The position numbers and the translations under genes are program-made. The notes beneath the pieces were generated by a model. That model searched no databases and had not been told where the DNA came from. It saw only the letters and a program-made list of their open reading frames with translations. Shown here piece by piece: positions 34,926-42,900 of a stretch of DNA of 64,000 nt. Positions within the stretch are counted from its first letter, which is position 1. Each line of letters begins with the position of its first letter. This DNA comes from Bacteroidales bacterium. Lineage in GTDB: Bacteria; Bacteroidota; Bacteroidia; Bacteroidales; WCHB1-69. The stretch is taken from assembly GCA_017525505.1 (NCBI GenBank), contig JAFXSR010000012.1:235228-299227 (forward strand). Reading direction: 5' to 3'.

Positions 34926-35717
34926 TTAGTATATATACGGGAAAATCTTATACCTCTTCAGCTTTGTAAACTCCTCGCCGAAAAATTGGGTGTAGCGCTC
35001 GTAAACTGCCTTGGAGCGGGGCACGATGTTGGCGAAACTCCAGATGACGAACACCAAGCCAGCCATCGACCAGCAGAGTACGGCAAAGCCTACCCATTCC
35101 AGAATCTCGCCGAAATAATTGGCGGAGCTGATTTTCTTGAAAGGCCAGCCGTAGGGTATATAATAATTGTTGTCATATTTGTCTTTGCGCAGGTCCCGGA
35201 TGATGCGGTCGGCGGACAGGTTGATGACCATTCCCAAGAAGAAGAGGAAGGTGCCGATGATGAACTGTGGCGACCAGAACCAGCTGATGGGATAATAGTC
35301 GGGATCGGTAGGTGCGAGATAAAACAGCCATCCGCCCTGCATTAAAGCATTGCAAGTATTAAAAAACACACCCACAACGATGATGGAAATGGGCATCATG
35401 CTGGTGCCTTTCATCAGTGAGGGAAAAATGATGGATCGTTGCAGATAATGAATCTCAAAGAAGCAAAACATGGTGAAAGTTACCCAATTGAAAGGACGCC
35501 CATATCGCAAGGAAATGAGGTACATGATCAGCATGGCTGCGAAAACAGGTATTTCCATGATAAACCAGCCGGTCTTACTTCTTACGGAGGCTCCCCATCT
35601 GTTGTTGTAGGTCATGCCGTATGCAGGGGTGATGAATTGTAATATGATGAAAACGATCACCCCCAGGATGGTCATAATCCATAAGAGATATTGATGAAAA
35701 ATGCCGAAAATTTCCAT
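34926..35717 (-). CDS. 3-oxo-5-alpha-steroid 4-dehydrogenase (steroid 5-alpha-reductase) family membrane protein
   Basis: The 263-residue protein has about six to seven hydrophobic helices. The C-terminal half fits the SRD5A family: NYYIPYGWPFKKISSANYFG, EILEWVGFAVLCWSMAGLVF and the end RYTQFFGEEFTKLKRYKIFP-YIY. Family members reduce a C=C bond next to a carbonyl (steroids, enoyl lipids) with NADPH. In a gut Bacteroidales the substrate could be a host steroid or bile-derived sterol, or an own lipid; this is not decidable from sequence. No neighbour suggests a pathway. Confidence 0.85.
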   Translation of the reverse strand: MEIFGIFHQYLLWIMTILGVIVFIILQFITPAYGMTYNNRWGASVRSKTGWFIMEIPVFAAMLIMYLISLRYGRPFNWVTFTMFCFFEIHYLQRSIIFPSLMKGTSMMPISIIVVGVFFNTCNALMQGGWLFYLAPTDPDYYPISWFWSPQFIIGTFLFFLGMVINLSADRIIRDLRKDKYDNNYYIPYGWPFKKISSANYFGEILEWVGFAVLCWSMAGLVFVIWSFANIVPRSKAVYERYTQFFGEEFTKLKRYKIFPYIY

Positions 35718-35793
35718 TTTGCTATTGTATTATGTTTGCGTCACTACCCGCCCTTCAGGCACCCCTCCAAAAAAGAAGGGAATTTTATGGGAT

Positions 35794-36804
35794 TTATGTC
35801 AGTTTCTGTCCATCGTAGTATTTTTTGTGTTTGATAAAGCGGGCGAAAACGATGGAGTGGGGGTAGGTCTGACGGAAAGCCTGTTCGGTAATCTGACCCC
35901 GTTTTTGTTTCATGGCCTTGGCGCCTTTCCAGAACTCGTACATGGCATGGAAGACGGCGTTGAAGTCTTTGCGGTGGCCTTGCATGAGGAAGACGAAGGC
36001 CGCCAGAATGTCCAGGAAAAAGCGGATGAAGAAGGTGATGAACAACCGTCTTTCAGGCAAATTCTTAAGCAGTAAAAACAGATCGTTGCGGTAGTTGAGG
36101 TAAGTCTTGAAGGAGTTGTCCTTGGGCAATGTGCCACCGCCGATATGATAGACCACCGACTGATGGTTGAACATGATTTTATAGCCAGCGTTGTTGATGC
36201 GCCAGCAGAAGTCGATTTCCTCCATGTGGGCGAAAAAGTCATCGTCGAGTCCGCCCAGCTGGTGAAAGATTTCGCTGCGGACGAACAAGGTGGCTCCTGA
36301 AGCCCAGAAAATCTGGATGTCGCTGTCATATTGACCTTTGTCTTCTTCCAAAACGTCGAAGAACCGGCCGCGACAGAAGGGGTAACCGTATTTGTCGAGG
36401 AAACCTCCCGCGGCACCGGCATATTCGAATTGTTTGCGGTTGTGGTATGACAACAGTTTGGGTTGGACTGCGGCTATGTTTTCGTCAGCCTCCATTTGGG
36501 CGATAACAGGCTCTGTCCAGTGAGGGGTGACCTCAATGTCGGAGTTCAGCAGACAGTAGTATTTGGCCTCGATTTGGCGTAATCCCACGTTGTACCCTTT
36601 GGCAAAACCATAATTCTCTTCGTTGATGATGACACGGAGCTGCGGGTAGTTTTCAGCGAGAAAGGCCACAGAGTCGTCGGAGGAGGCGTTGTCGATAATC
36701 ACCACCTCGGTGTCGGTGTCGCAATTGGCTAAAAGCGTGGGGAGGAAACGTTCCAGAAAGTGTTTCCCATTCCAGTTCAATATCGCGATAGCCAGTTGTG
36801 TCAT
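35794..36804 (-). CDS. Family 2 glycosyltransferase (rhamnosyl-type, membrane-associated)
   Basis: The 336-residue GT-A enzyme starts LAIAILNWNGKHFLERFLPT, with VVIIDNASSDDSVAFL and the metal-binding CLLNSDIEVTPHW (DxD-like). FFAHMEEIDFCWRINNAGYK provides the ED.. catalytic-base region typical of WbbL-like enzymes. A hydrophobic segment lies near residue 260 (FFIRFFLDILAAFVFLMQG). It probably adds a sugar to a lipid-linked surface glycan; donor and acceptor are unknown. It has its own promoter. Confidence 0.88.
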   Translation of the reverse strand: MTQLAIAILNWNGKHFLERFLPTLLANCDTDTEVVIIDNASSDDSVAFLAENYPQLRVIINEENYGFAKGYNVGLRQIEAKYYCLLNSDIEVTPHWTEPVIAQMEADENIAAVQPKLLSYHNRKQFEYAGAAGGFLDKYGYPFCRGRFFDVLEEDKGQYDSDIQIFWASGATLFVRSEIFHQLGGLDDDFFAHMEEIDFCWRINNAGYKIMFNHQSVVYHIGGGTLPKDNSFKTYLNYRNDLFLLLKNLPERRLFITFFIRFFLDILAAFVFLMQGHRKDFNAVFHAMYEFWKGAKAMKQKRGQITEQAFRQTYPHSIVFARFIKHKKYYDGQKLT

Positions 36805-36824
36805 TTTCTATATGAATAAAAATG

Positions 36825-36832
36825 CAAAGATA
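36825..36832 (-). promoter_or_regulatory. Promoter -7 element of the GT2 gene
   Basis: Minus-strand TATCTTTG preceded by ATTGAAAAAAATTG, the same upstream run as at 26154 and 44696. Confidence 0.65.
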
Positions 36833-36841
36833 CAATTTTTT

Positions 36842-36958
36842 TCAATTAGCAAATTAGTTAATTGAAAAATGTGCAAATCTCCTAACACCTAACACCTAAC
36901 ACCTGATCTCTAACACCTGATCCCTATCCGTCAGTTTTCAACTTTCAACTTTCAGTTT
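36842..36958 (-). repeat. Intergenic tandem words after the SDR gene
   Basis: From the SDR stop on the minus strand: GTTGAAAACTGAAAGTTGAA words, then AGGTGTTAGGTGTTAGGTGT words (36880-36915), then AACTAATTTGCTAATTG. Three repeat words of the window are stacked in one gap. Confidence 0.75.
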
Positions 36959-37711
36959 TCAACTTCTTACGATTGTTCCGTTAAACTGTGCGGTGGGGGT
37001 CATGATGATTTCATTGAGGCATACGTGAGCGGGACGGGTCAGCACGAAATCCACCACATCGGCGATGTCTTCCGCCACCAGGGGGTCGTAACCTTCATAT
37101 ACCTTGTCGGCCTTGGCTTGGTCGCCATGGAAACGCACCACCGAGAAGTTGGTTTCGGCAGCACCCGGAGAAATTTGTGACACCTTGATGCCGTAAGGCA
37201 AGAAATCGGTGCGCATGCCTTTGGTCAAGGCCAGCACAGCGTGTTTGGTGGCGCAATACACGTTGCCGCCATAGTAAATCTCATGGCTGGCAGTGGAGCC
37301 GATGTTGATGATGTGGCCTTTTTTCTGCTCAATCATCTGCGGAGAAATCAGGCGGGTGACGTAAAGCAGACCTTTGATGTTGGTGTTGATCATGCGTTCC
37401 CAGTCCTCGATGGCACCGCTGTTCACGGGGTTCAGCTCAACGGCCAGACCCGCGTTGTTCACCAGTACATCAATGGGCTTGAAAGCGTCGGGAATGCTGG
37501 CGATGGCCTTTTCGCATTGGGCATAGTCCTGCACATCGAAGGCAAGGGTTAGCACCTTGCTCTGTGTGGTGCTTTCGATTTTCTGAGCCACTTCTTTCAG
37601 TTTCTGCTCGGTACGGCCGGTGATGACCAAATTGACATTGTGCTGGGCCAGTCTGTATGCGATGGCTTCGCCAAAACCACTGGTGGCACCGGTAATGAAT
37701 ACGTTTTTCAT
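36959..37711 (-). CDS. Short-chain dehydrogenase/reductase (SDR), YdfG-like
   Basis: This 250-residue NAD(P)-dependent enzyme has TGATSGFGEAIA (cofactor loop, about residues 7-18), VLVNNAGLA, the catalytic Ser in NIGSTAS and YxxxK as YCATKHAVLAL. It resembles the YdfG-type 3-hydroxy acid dehydrogenases. The frame opens at 37753, but MKNVFITGATSGFG at 37711 is the natural start. Confidence 0.88.
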   Translation of the reverse strand: MKNVFITGATSGFGEAIAYRLAQHNVNLVITGRTEQKLKEVAQKIESTTQSKVLTLAFDVQDYAQCEKAIASIPDAFKPIDVLVNNAGLAVELNPVNSGAIEDWERMINTNIKGLLYVTRLISPQMIEQKKGHIINIGSTASHEIYYGGNVYCATKHAVLALTKGMRTDFLPYGIKVSQISPGAAETNFSVVRFHGDQAKADKVYEGYDPLVAEDIADVVDFVLTRPAHVCLNEIIMTPTAQFNGTIVRS

Positions 37712-37836
37712 ATTGTTTTTTTTCAGTTTATAAATTTCAGTTATAGAATTCAAAATCCAAAGTTTAATCTGTCATCTAAAATCTTAAATTAAATCTGAAT
37801 TCTGAATTATGAACTTTGACTTCTGTTCCCTGTAAC

Positions 37837-38883
37837 CTATTCCTTCACTTCCCCAAACCCTTGCGCGCGCAGTTCAATCTGTCGGTCGTCGTTGGTGATC
37901 AGCTGGTTGCCTGCGGCTTCTTCCTTGATATAGTCAATTACTGATACATTTTCCACTTTTTTCAGGTCTTCGTAGTCCTTTTGAGCGATGGTGAACAGCA
38001 GTTCGTAATCTTCGCCGCCGTTGAGGGCAATGGTGGTCGATACGATGTTCAGGTCTTTTAAAGTGCGGAAAGTCAGCAAGTCGATGGGCAGCTTGTTTTC
38101 AAAAATCGCAGAACCCACTTTGGAGGCTTTGCAGAGATGGATAAGGGCGGAGGCAAGTCCGTCGTTGACATTGGTCATGCTGGTCGGAGTGATGCCCGCT
38201 TCTTTCAGCTTCTGGATGATATCCACTCTCGGCTCGGGCTTCAGCTGGCGTTCTAGCAGATAGCTATATTCTTCTAAATTAGGTTGTTCATTAGGGTTAA
38301 CCTCAAATACTTTCTTCTCGCGTTCTAGCAAAATCAAACCGGTATAGGCGGCCCCCAGGTCGCCAGAAACACAGATGAGTTCGTTTTCTTTGGCTCCGAT
38401 ACGCTGCACCAGACTCTTTTCTTCCACTTCCCCAACAGCCGTTACGGTGATGGTCAGTCCGGTCTGCGAGGAGCTCATGTCTAAGCCCGCCAGGTCGATG
38501 CCGTAGCGGTCGCAGCACAACTGCATGCCATCGGTCAGCTCGTTGACCGCCTCCAAAGAGAAACGGTTGGAGATGGCGATGTTGACGAGCACCTGCTTGG
38601 GCAGGGCGTTCATGGCGACAATGTCGGCTACAGCTACGGTTATAGTCTTGTAACCCAGGTGCTTAAGCGGTACGTAGGTCATGTCAAAGTGGATGTTCTC
38701 GATGAACAGTTTGCTGCTGACCACGCTGTCGGTGTTGCCATGGGCGATAACCGCCGCGTTTTCGCCGAGGCCGCTTAGGGTGGAGGGATTGTAATGGCTG
38801 AATTTCTCGCCTATAAAGTTGATCAAACCGAATTTGCCTAACGCTCTCAGTTCTTCAACTTTGGGATTAATTTCTTGTTCCAT
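37837..38883 (-). CDS. thiL: ThiL-like thiamine-monophosphate kinase, with substituted metal-site residues
   Basis: The 348 residues follow the ThiL/AIR-synthase fold along their length: FGLINFIGEKF, NIHFDMTYVPLKHLGYK, CVSGDLGAAYTGL, LNGGEDYELLFTI. ThiL phosphorylates thiamine monophosphate to thiamine diphosphate with ATP. Two motifs that normally hold magnesium look altered: GDDAA is here GENAA (residues 40-44) and the (S/T)TD.L motif is SSKLF (56-60). The Asp residues at 87 (VADIVAMN) and 135 (GLDMSSS) are kept. The enzyme may be weak or have changed function. It is the first gene after prs on this strand. Confidence 0.75.
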   Translation of the reverse strand: MEQEINPKVEELRALGKFGLINFIGEKFSHYNPSTLSGLGENAAVIAHGNTDSVVSSKLFIENIHFDMTYVPLKHLGYKTITVAVADIVAMNALPKQVLVNIAISNRFSLEAVNELTDGMQLCCDRYGIDLAGLDMSSSQTGLTITVTAVGEVEEKSLVQRIGAKENELICVSGDLGAAYTGLILLEREKKVFEVNPNEQPNLEEYSYLLERQLKPEPRVDIIQKLKEAGITPTSMTNVNDGLASALIHLCKASKVGSAIFENKLPIDLLTFRTLKDLNIVSTTIALNGGEDYELLFTIAQKDYEDLKKVENVSVIDYIKEEAAGNQLITNDDRQIELRAQGFGEVKE

Positions 38884-38904
38884 ATATTATATCAGGTTAC
38901 AGGT

Positions 38905-39113
38905 TTCAGGTTACAGAATTCAGAATACAAAAAAACTCCCCTGATACGAAGCATCACTCCCGTTGAGCACGAAGTGCAAAACTCCCTTCGAACGAAATGA
39001 GACTCCTCTTATGCGAAGCACAATTCTCCGAGCTCGCGTAACGAGCGTCTTGACGAGCGAACATAGTGAGCGTCTCCCCGAACGAACGCAGTGAGTGTCT
39101 CTTCGTCTTCCCG
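38905..39113 (-). repeat. Intergenic repeat region after prs (GAACGAAGTGAG-type words)
   Basis: Degenerate tandem copies of words such as GAGCGAACATAGTGAGCGTC and GAACGAACGCAGTGAGTGTC (39053-39100), and GAACGAAATGAGACTCC (38990-39006). Related to the cassettes at 32143 and 34826. It lies directly downstream of the prs stop. Confidence 0.75.
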
Positions 39114-40046
39114 CTAAACATCAAAATGTGAGGAGATGGAAGTTTTCTCCATGACGCTGCGAATGACTTCGGCCATCAGTTTGTCAACGGAAACCACTTC
39201 GATGGATTCCGATGGGCGTTTGAGTGGAATGGAATCGGTGATGATCAATTTCTCGATGGCGGAGTTCTCCACATTTTCCATGCCGCTGCCGGAGAGCAGT
39301 CCGTGGGCGCACATGGCAAGCACACGCTTGGCACCAGCCTCTTTGCAACGGGCGGCGGCTTTGCAGAGGGTGCCACCGGTATCAATGATGTCATCTACAA
39401 TGATGACGTTCTTGTCTTTCACATCTCCAATGATTTGCAGGTCGGCCACCACATTCTGTTTGGCTCTCTGTTTGTAGCCGATAGCTAAGTCGCATTTCAG
39501 GGCCTTGGCGTAAGTGGAAGCTCTCTTGGTGCCACCGGTGTCGGGCGAAACGATGCAGAGGTTGTCCAATTCCAGGCTCTTGATGTAAGGCAGGAACACG
39601 TTGGAAGAGAAGAGGTGATCCACTGGAATCTCGAAAAAGCCTTGAATCTGGTCAGCATGAAGGTCCATGGTGATGACACGGTCCACGCCGGCTGCGGTCA
39701 ACAGGTTGCTCATCAACTTGGCACCGATGGAGGTTCTGGGTTTGTCCTTGCGGTCCTGACGGGCATAGCCGAAATACGGCATCACGGCGATGATTTTGTA
39801 AGCTGAGGCTCGCTTGGCGGCGTCAATCAGCAGCAACAGCTCCATGATGTTCTCGGCGGGAGCGAAGGTGGGCTGAATGATGAAGACATGTTTCCCACGG
39901 ATGGTTTCGTTGTAATACACTTGGATTTCGCCATCCTTAAAGTGCGGAATATCAACGGATAACAATTGCATGCCCAAATGCTCGGCAATGCGTTCGGCTA
40001 ATGCTCGGTTGGCTCCGCCGGAAACTAATGCTACATCTGAATTCAT
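39114..40046 (-). CDS. prs: Ribose-phosphate pyrophosphokinase
   Basis: Prs makes PRPP from ribose 5-phosphate and ATP for nucleotide, His and Trp synthesis. The 310 residues show VSGGANRALAERIAEHLG at the start, the flexible-loop segment MPYFGYARQDRK, the Mg-binding MDLHADQIQGFFE and the PRPP loop NVIIVDDIIDTGGTLCKAA. It is divergent from batD, with the two promoters about 35 bases apart. Confidence 0.96.
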   Translation of the reverse strand: MNSDVALVSGGANRALAERIAEHLGMQLLSVDIPHFKDGEIQVYYNETIRGKHVFIIQPTFAPAENIMELLLLIDAAKRASAYKIIAVMPYFGYARQDRKDKPRTSIGAKLMSNLLTAAGVDRVITMDLHADQIQGFFEIPVDHLFSSNVFLPYIKSLELDNLCIVSPDTGGTKRASTYAKALKCDLAIGYKQRAKQNVVADLQIIGDVKDKNVIIVDDIIDTGGTLCKAAARCKEAGAKRVLAMCAHGLLSGSGMENVENSAIEKLIITDSIPLKRPSESIEVVSVDKLMAEVIRSVMEKTSISSHFDV

Positions 40047-40090
40047 AAAAGATTGATTTTTAAAGGGTTGATTTTTTTGTTGTGATGTGG

Positions 40091-40098
40091 CAAATTTA
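40091..40098 (-). promoter_or_regulatory. Promoter -7 element of prs
   Basis: Minus-strand TAAATTTG fits TAnnTTTG, 44 bases upstream of the prs ATG. Confidence 0.5.
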
Positions 40099-40131
40099 AC
40101 CTTTTTTTTTAATCATACGGCACAATTTTTG

Positions 40132-40139
40132 TATTTTTG
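40132..40139 (+). promoter_or_regulatory. Promoter -7 element of batD-batE
   Basis: TATTTTTG, 34 bases upstream of the batD ATG at 40174. No good TTG at the usual spacing. Confidence 0.5.
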
Positions 40140-40173
40140 CATCGTTATTCAGCTTGAAATAAGGAATAGATTT

Positions 40174-42027
40174 ATGAAACAGCTTTTGATATCCTTCAAG
40201 ATATTTGTAACTATCTTATTCACATTATGTTGTGCTTCTTTGTGGGCACAGGTTTCCTGCACCGCCAAGGCTCCTTCTGAGGTTGGAGTGGGGTAGGCTT
40301 TTCGCTATCAGGTGGTCCTGAATGAGAAACCTTCGAAGATTGTCAGCACCGGTTTCAGCAATTTTGATGTGCTGAATGGCCCCAGCCAGGGCTCATCGTC
40401 TTCTATCAGCATTGTGAATGGACAGATGACCCAGTCGTCATCTTACACTTATACCTATACTTTGGCTGCCAAGAAAGAAGGTCAGTTCTCGATTCCGGGA
40501 ATGGTATTTGTGGTCAATGGCAAACAGGTGAAGTCGAATGCCGTGACCATCAATGTGGTAGAAGGTGGTGGTAATGGCGGTGGCGCGGCTGGCGGTGGTA
40601 ACGGAAGAGGACAGTCTCAGCAGCGTGCCCAGCAGTCTCAAGGCTTTGACAAACGTGATGTCTTTGTGAAAGCCTATTGTTCCAACAGCAATCCTTACGT
40701 GGGCGAGCAGGTTATTATAACCCATAAGTTGTATGTCGGCCCCAGTGTCAACGGTGGTTACCAGGTGACTTCGGTCAATGCGCCCACCCAAAGCGGTCTT
40801 TGGTCTTATACCTTGGGAAATCCTGATGCGGAGCCGCCTCGTTCCACTGAAGTTATCGATGGAAAGAAATTTACGGTGTTTGAGGTGCGTCGTACAGCCG
40901 TCTTTCCGCAGAAATCCGGAAAGATTACGGTGACACCTTTTGAAATCGGATTCATGGCCCGCGTTATCTATACGCAGCAGAGCAATGATCCTTTCGACAT
41001 GTTTTTCGGAGGCCGCCAGTATGCGCAGGATTATGAGCTGGATTTGAAATCCAACAGCGTGGTGCTGAATTGCAAAGCTTTGCCGGAAAATGGAAAGCCA
41101 GAGGACTTTGGCGGTTTGGCAGGCAATTTCACAATGAGCTCCAATCTGAGCCGCAACGAGTTGAAAACCAATGATGCCGCCAATCTGACCATCACCATCA
41201 GCGGTACGGGAAATTTGCAGCATGTGGAGGCTCCTGTCATTGAGTTCCCTTCGGATTTTGATGTTACTGACCCGAAAATCACCGACAATATCAATACTCG
41301 TGGAAATACCGTAACGGGTAGCCGTACTTTCGAGTACATCATTATTCCGCGCGAAGCAGGTGATTTTACCATCCCGGCTGCTTCTTTCTCTTATTTCGAT
41401 CTGAAATCGCACAGCTATAAAACCTTGAGCAGCGATTCCTATAAGATGAAGGTGGGAAAGGGCAAAGGCGGAGGTGTAACTACTTCTTCTGCCAATCAGA
41501 AAGATATTAAATTCCTGTCGAAGGACATACGTTTCATCAAGACCAATGGCAACGCTTTCCACCCGAAAAGGAGCGAGTTCTTCGGTTCATCCTGGTTCTA
41601 TGTGGGCATGATTCTGCCCCTTCTGCTGCTGATCATCTTTGTTATTGTATGGCGGAAAACCATGGAAACCAAGCAAAATGTCACTTTGATGAAAGACAAA
41701 CGCGCCAACAAGGTGGCCCGCAAGCGTCTGAAAAAAGCCGGCCAGCTGCTTCATGCCGGCCAGAAAGAGGCCTTTTATGTGGAGATCTCACAGGTGCTGT
41801 GGGGCTATATGAGCGACAAGTTCCATATTCCGTTGTCACAGTTGTCTATGGATACCGTGGAGGAGAAACTGAAGGAGAAACAGGTGGATGAGGAGTCGGT
41901 GAAGGAGTTCCTGGAAACACTGAACCAGTGCGAGTTTGCGCGTTTCGCCCCCGGTGACAGCTCGCAGATGATGAATGAGATGTACCAGCGGGCACATGAC
42001 TTTATGACCAAAATCGAACGTAGATAA
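40174..42027 (+). pseudogene. batD: BatD (aerotolerance operon protein), interrupted by an in-frame amber codon
   Basis: BatD is a membrane-anchored Bacteroidetes protein of the Bat cluster. A signal peptide (from 40174, about 1-27) is followed by KAPSEVGVG, then TAG at 40294-40296 (codon 41), then AFRYQVVLNEKPS in the same frame. BatD homologues continue unbroken through this point, and the codon would be Gln if it were CAG. The remaining 577 codons are intact: tandem beta domains, a Gly-rich insert (about 133-150), a TM helix near residue 470 (VGMILPLLLLIIFVIVWR) and a cytoplasmic tail. Restart at GTG 40312 would lack the signal peptide. It is either a nonsense mutation, a sequencing error, or requires suppression; TAG is a normal stop in other genes here. 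Confidence 0.85.
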
Positions 42028-42040
42028 TAAAAGATTGATT

Positions 42041-42796
42041 ATGAGAAAGATAGTTGCTATTATTGCGATTTTTTCGATTGCCTTCTCTGCTTTTGCATCG
42101 GCAGATGATTCCTTGATGCGGCAGGGTAACACAGCCTATCAGAATGGCGATTATGAATTGGCGATTGACTGTTATCAGGAGATTATCCAGCACGGGAATG
42201 AAGGAGCCATATTGTACTATAATTTGGGAAATGCTTATTTCAAGGCCAAGCAGACACCGGAGGCTTTGTTATGGTACGAGCGGGCTTTGCGCCTTGACCC
42301 TTCCAACGAGGATATCAAGCACAATATCGCTTACGCTAACTTGCAGATTACAGATAAGATAGAAGTCCTGCCAGAATTGTTTATCGTGCGTTGGTGGAAT
42401 GGTTTGTCCCAAAGCATGACCGCTACCGCATGGGCTGTGATGGCCGTGGTCTTCGGGGCTGTTTTTGCCCTTTCGATTGCGCTGATGATTGTCTCCCGCC
42501 GCCGCTGGCTCAGTGTGACTTCCGTTGTGTTAGCGCTGATTTCATTGATTATTGCCATTTTCTCCTTGATTTTCGCCTCCAAGGAGTCCAAGCGTTATAT
42601 CCAGCAACCGGAAGCCATTGTGATGCAGTCGGTGGTGAATGCCAAAGGCACACCGAACGAGTCGGGTACAAGTTTGTTTGTCATCCACGAGGGGCTGAAA
42701 GTTGCTGTTACCGATAGGGTAGGCACTTGGGTGGAAATAAAGTTGCCCAATGGCGAAAAGGGCTGGGTGGAAGATGCTTCAATAGAAATCATCTGA
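42041..42796 (+). CDS. batE: BatE, TPR and SH3-domain aerotolerance protein
   Basis: The 251-residue protein starts at ATG 42041, 13 bases after batD. It has a signal peptide (about 1-22), a TPR pair (SLMRQGNTAYQNGDYELAID, YYNLGNAYFKAKQTPEALLW, about 25-105), two TM helices (about 128-150 and 158-182) and a C-terminal bacterial SH3 domain (about 195-251; GTPNESGTSLFVIHEGLKV, WVEIKLPNGEKGWV). This is the BatE layout. The batA-C genes are not next to it, since prs lies immediately upstream. Confidence 0.88.
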   Translation: MRKIVAIIAIFSIAFSAFASADDSLMRQGNTAYQNGDYELAIDCYQEIIQHGNEGAILYYNLGNAYFKAKQTPEALLWYERALRLDPSNEDIKHNIAYANLQITDKIEVLPELFIVRWWNGLSQSMTATAWAVMAVVFGAVFALSIALMIVSRRRWLSVTSVVLALISLIIAIFSLIFASKESKRYIQQPEAIVMQSVVNAKGTPNESGTSLFVIHEGLKVAVTDRVGTWVEIKLPNGEKGWVEDASIEII

Positions 42797-42799
42797 TGA

Positions 42800-42836
42800 A
42801 AAAAAACGCACGTCCTCGAAAAGACGCGCGTTTTCT
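42800..42836. terminator. Terminator between batE and hydG (probably bidirectional)
   Basis: AAAACGC-A-CGTC (42803-42814) pairs with GACG-C-GCGTTTT (42823-42834), an 11-bp stem with one mismatch and A/T runs on both sides. Confidence 0.85.
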
Positions 42837-42900
42837 ATCATGTCAAATTACAATAAGGTCCCCACTAAAACTATATACTATAAACTATGTACTTTATACT

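Noticed and set aside
40294..40296. TAG recoded as glutamine in this genome
   Set aside because: Other intact genes here end in TAG (for example at 12184 and 22249), and extension past them gives no conserved sequence.
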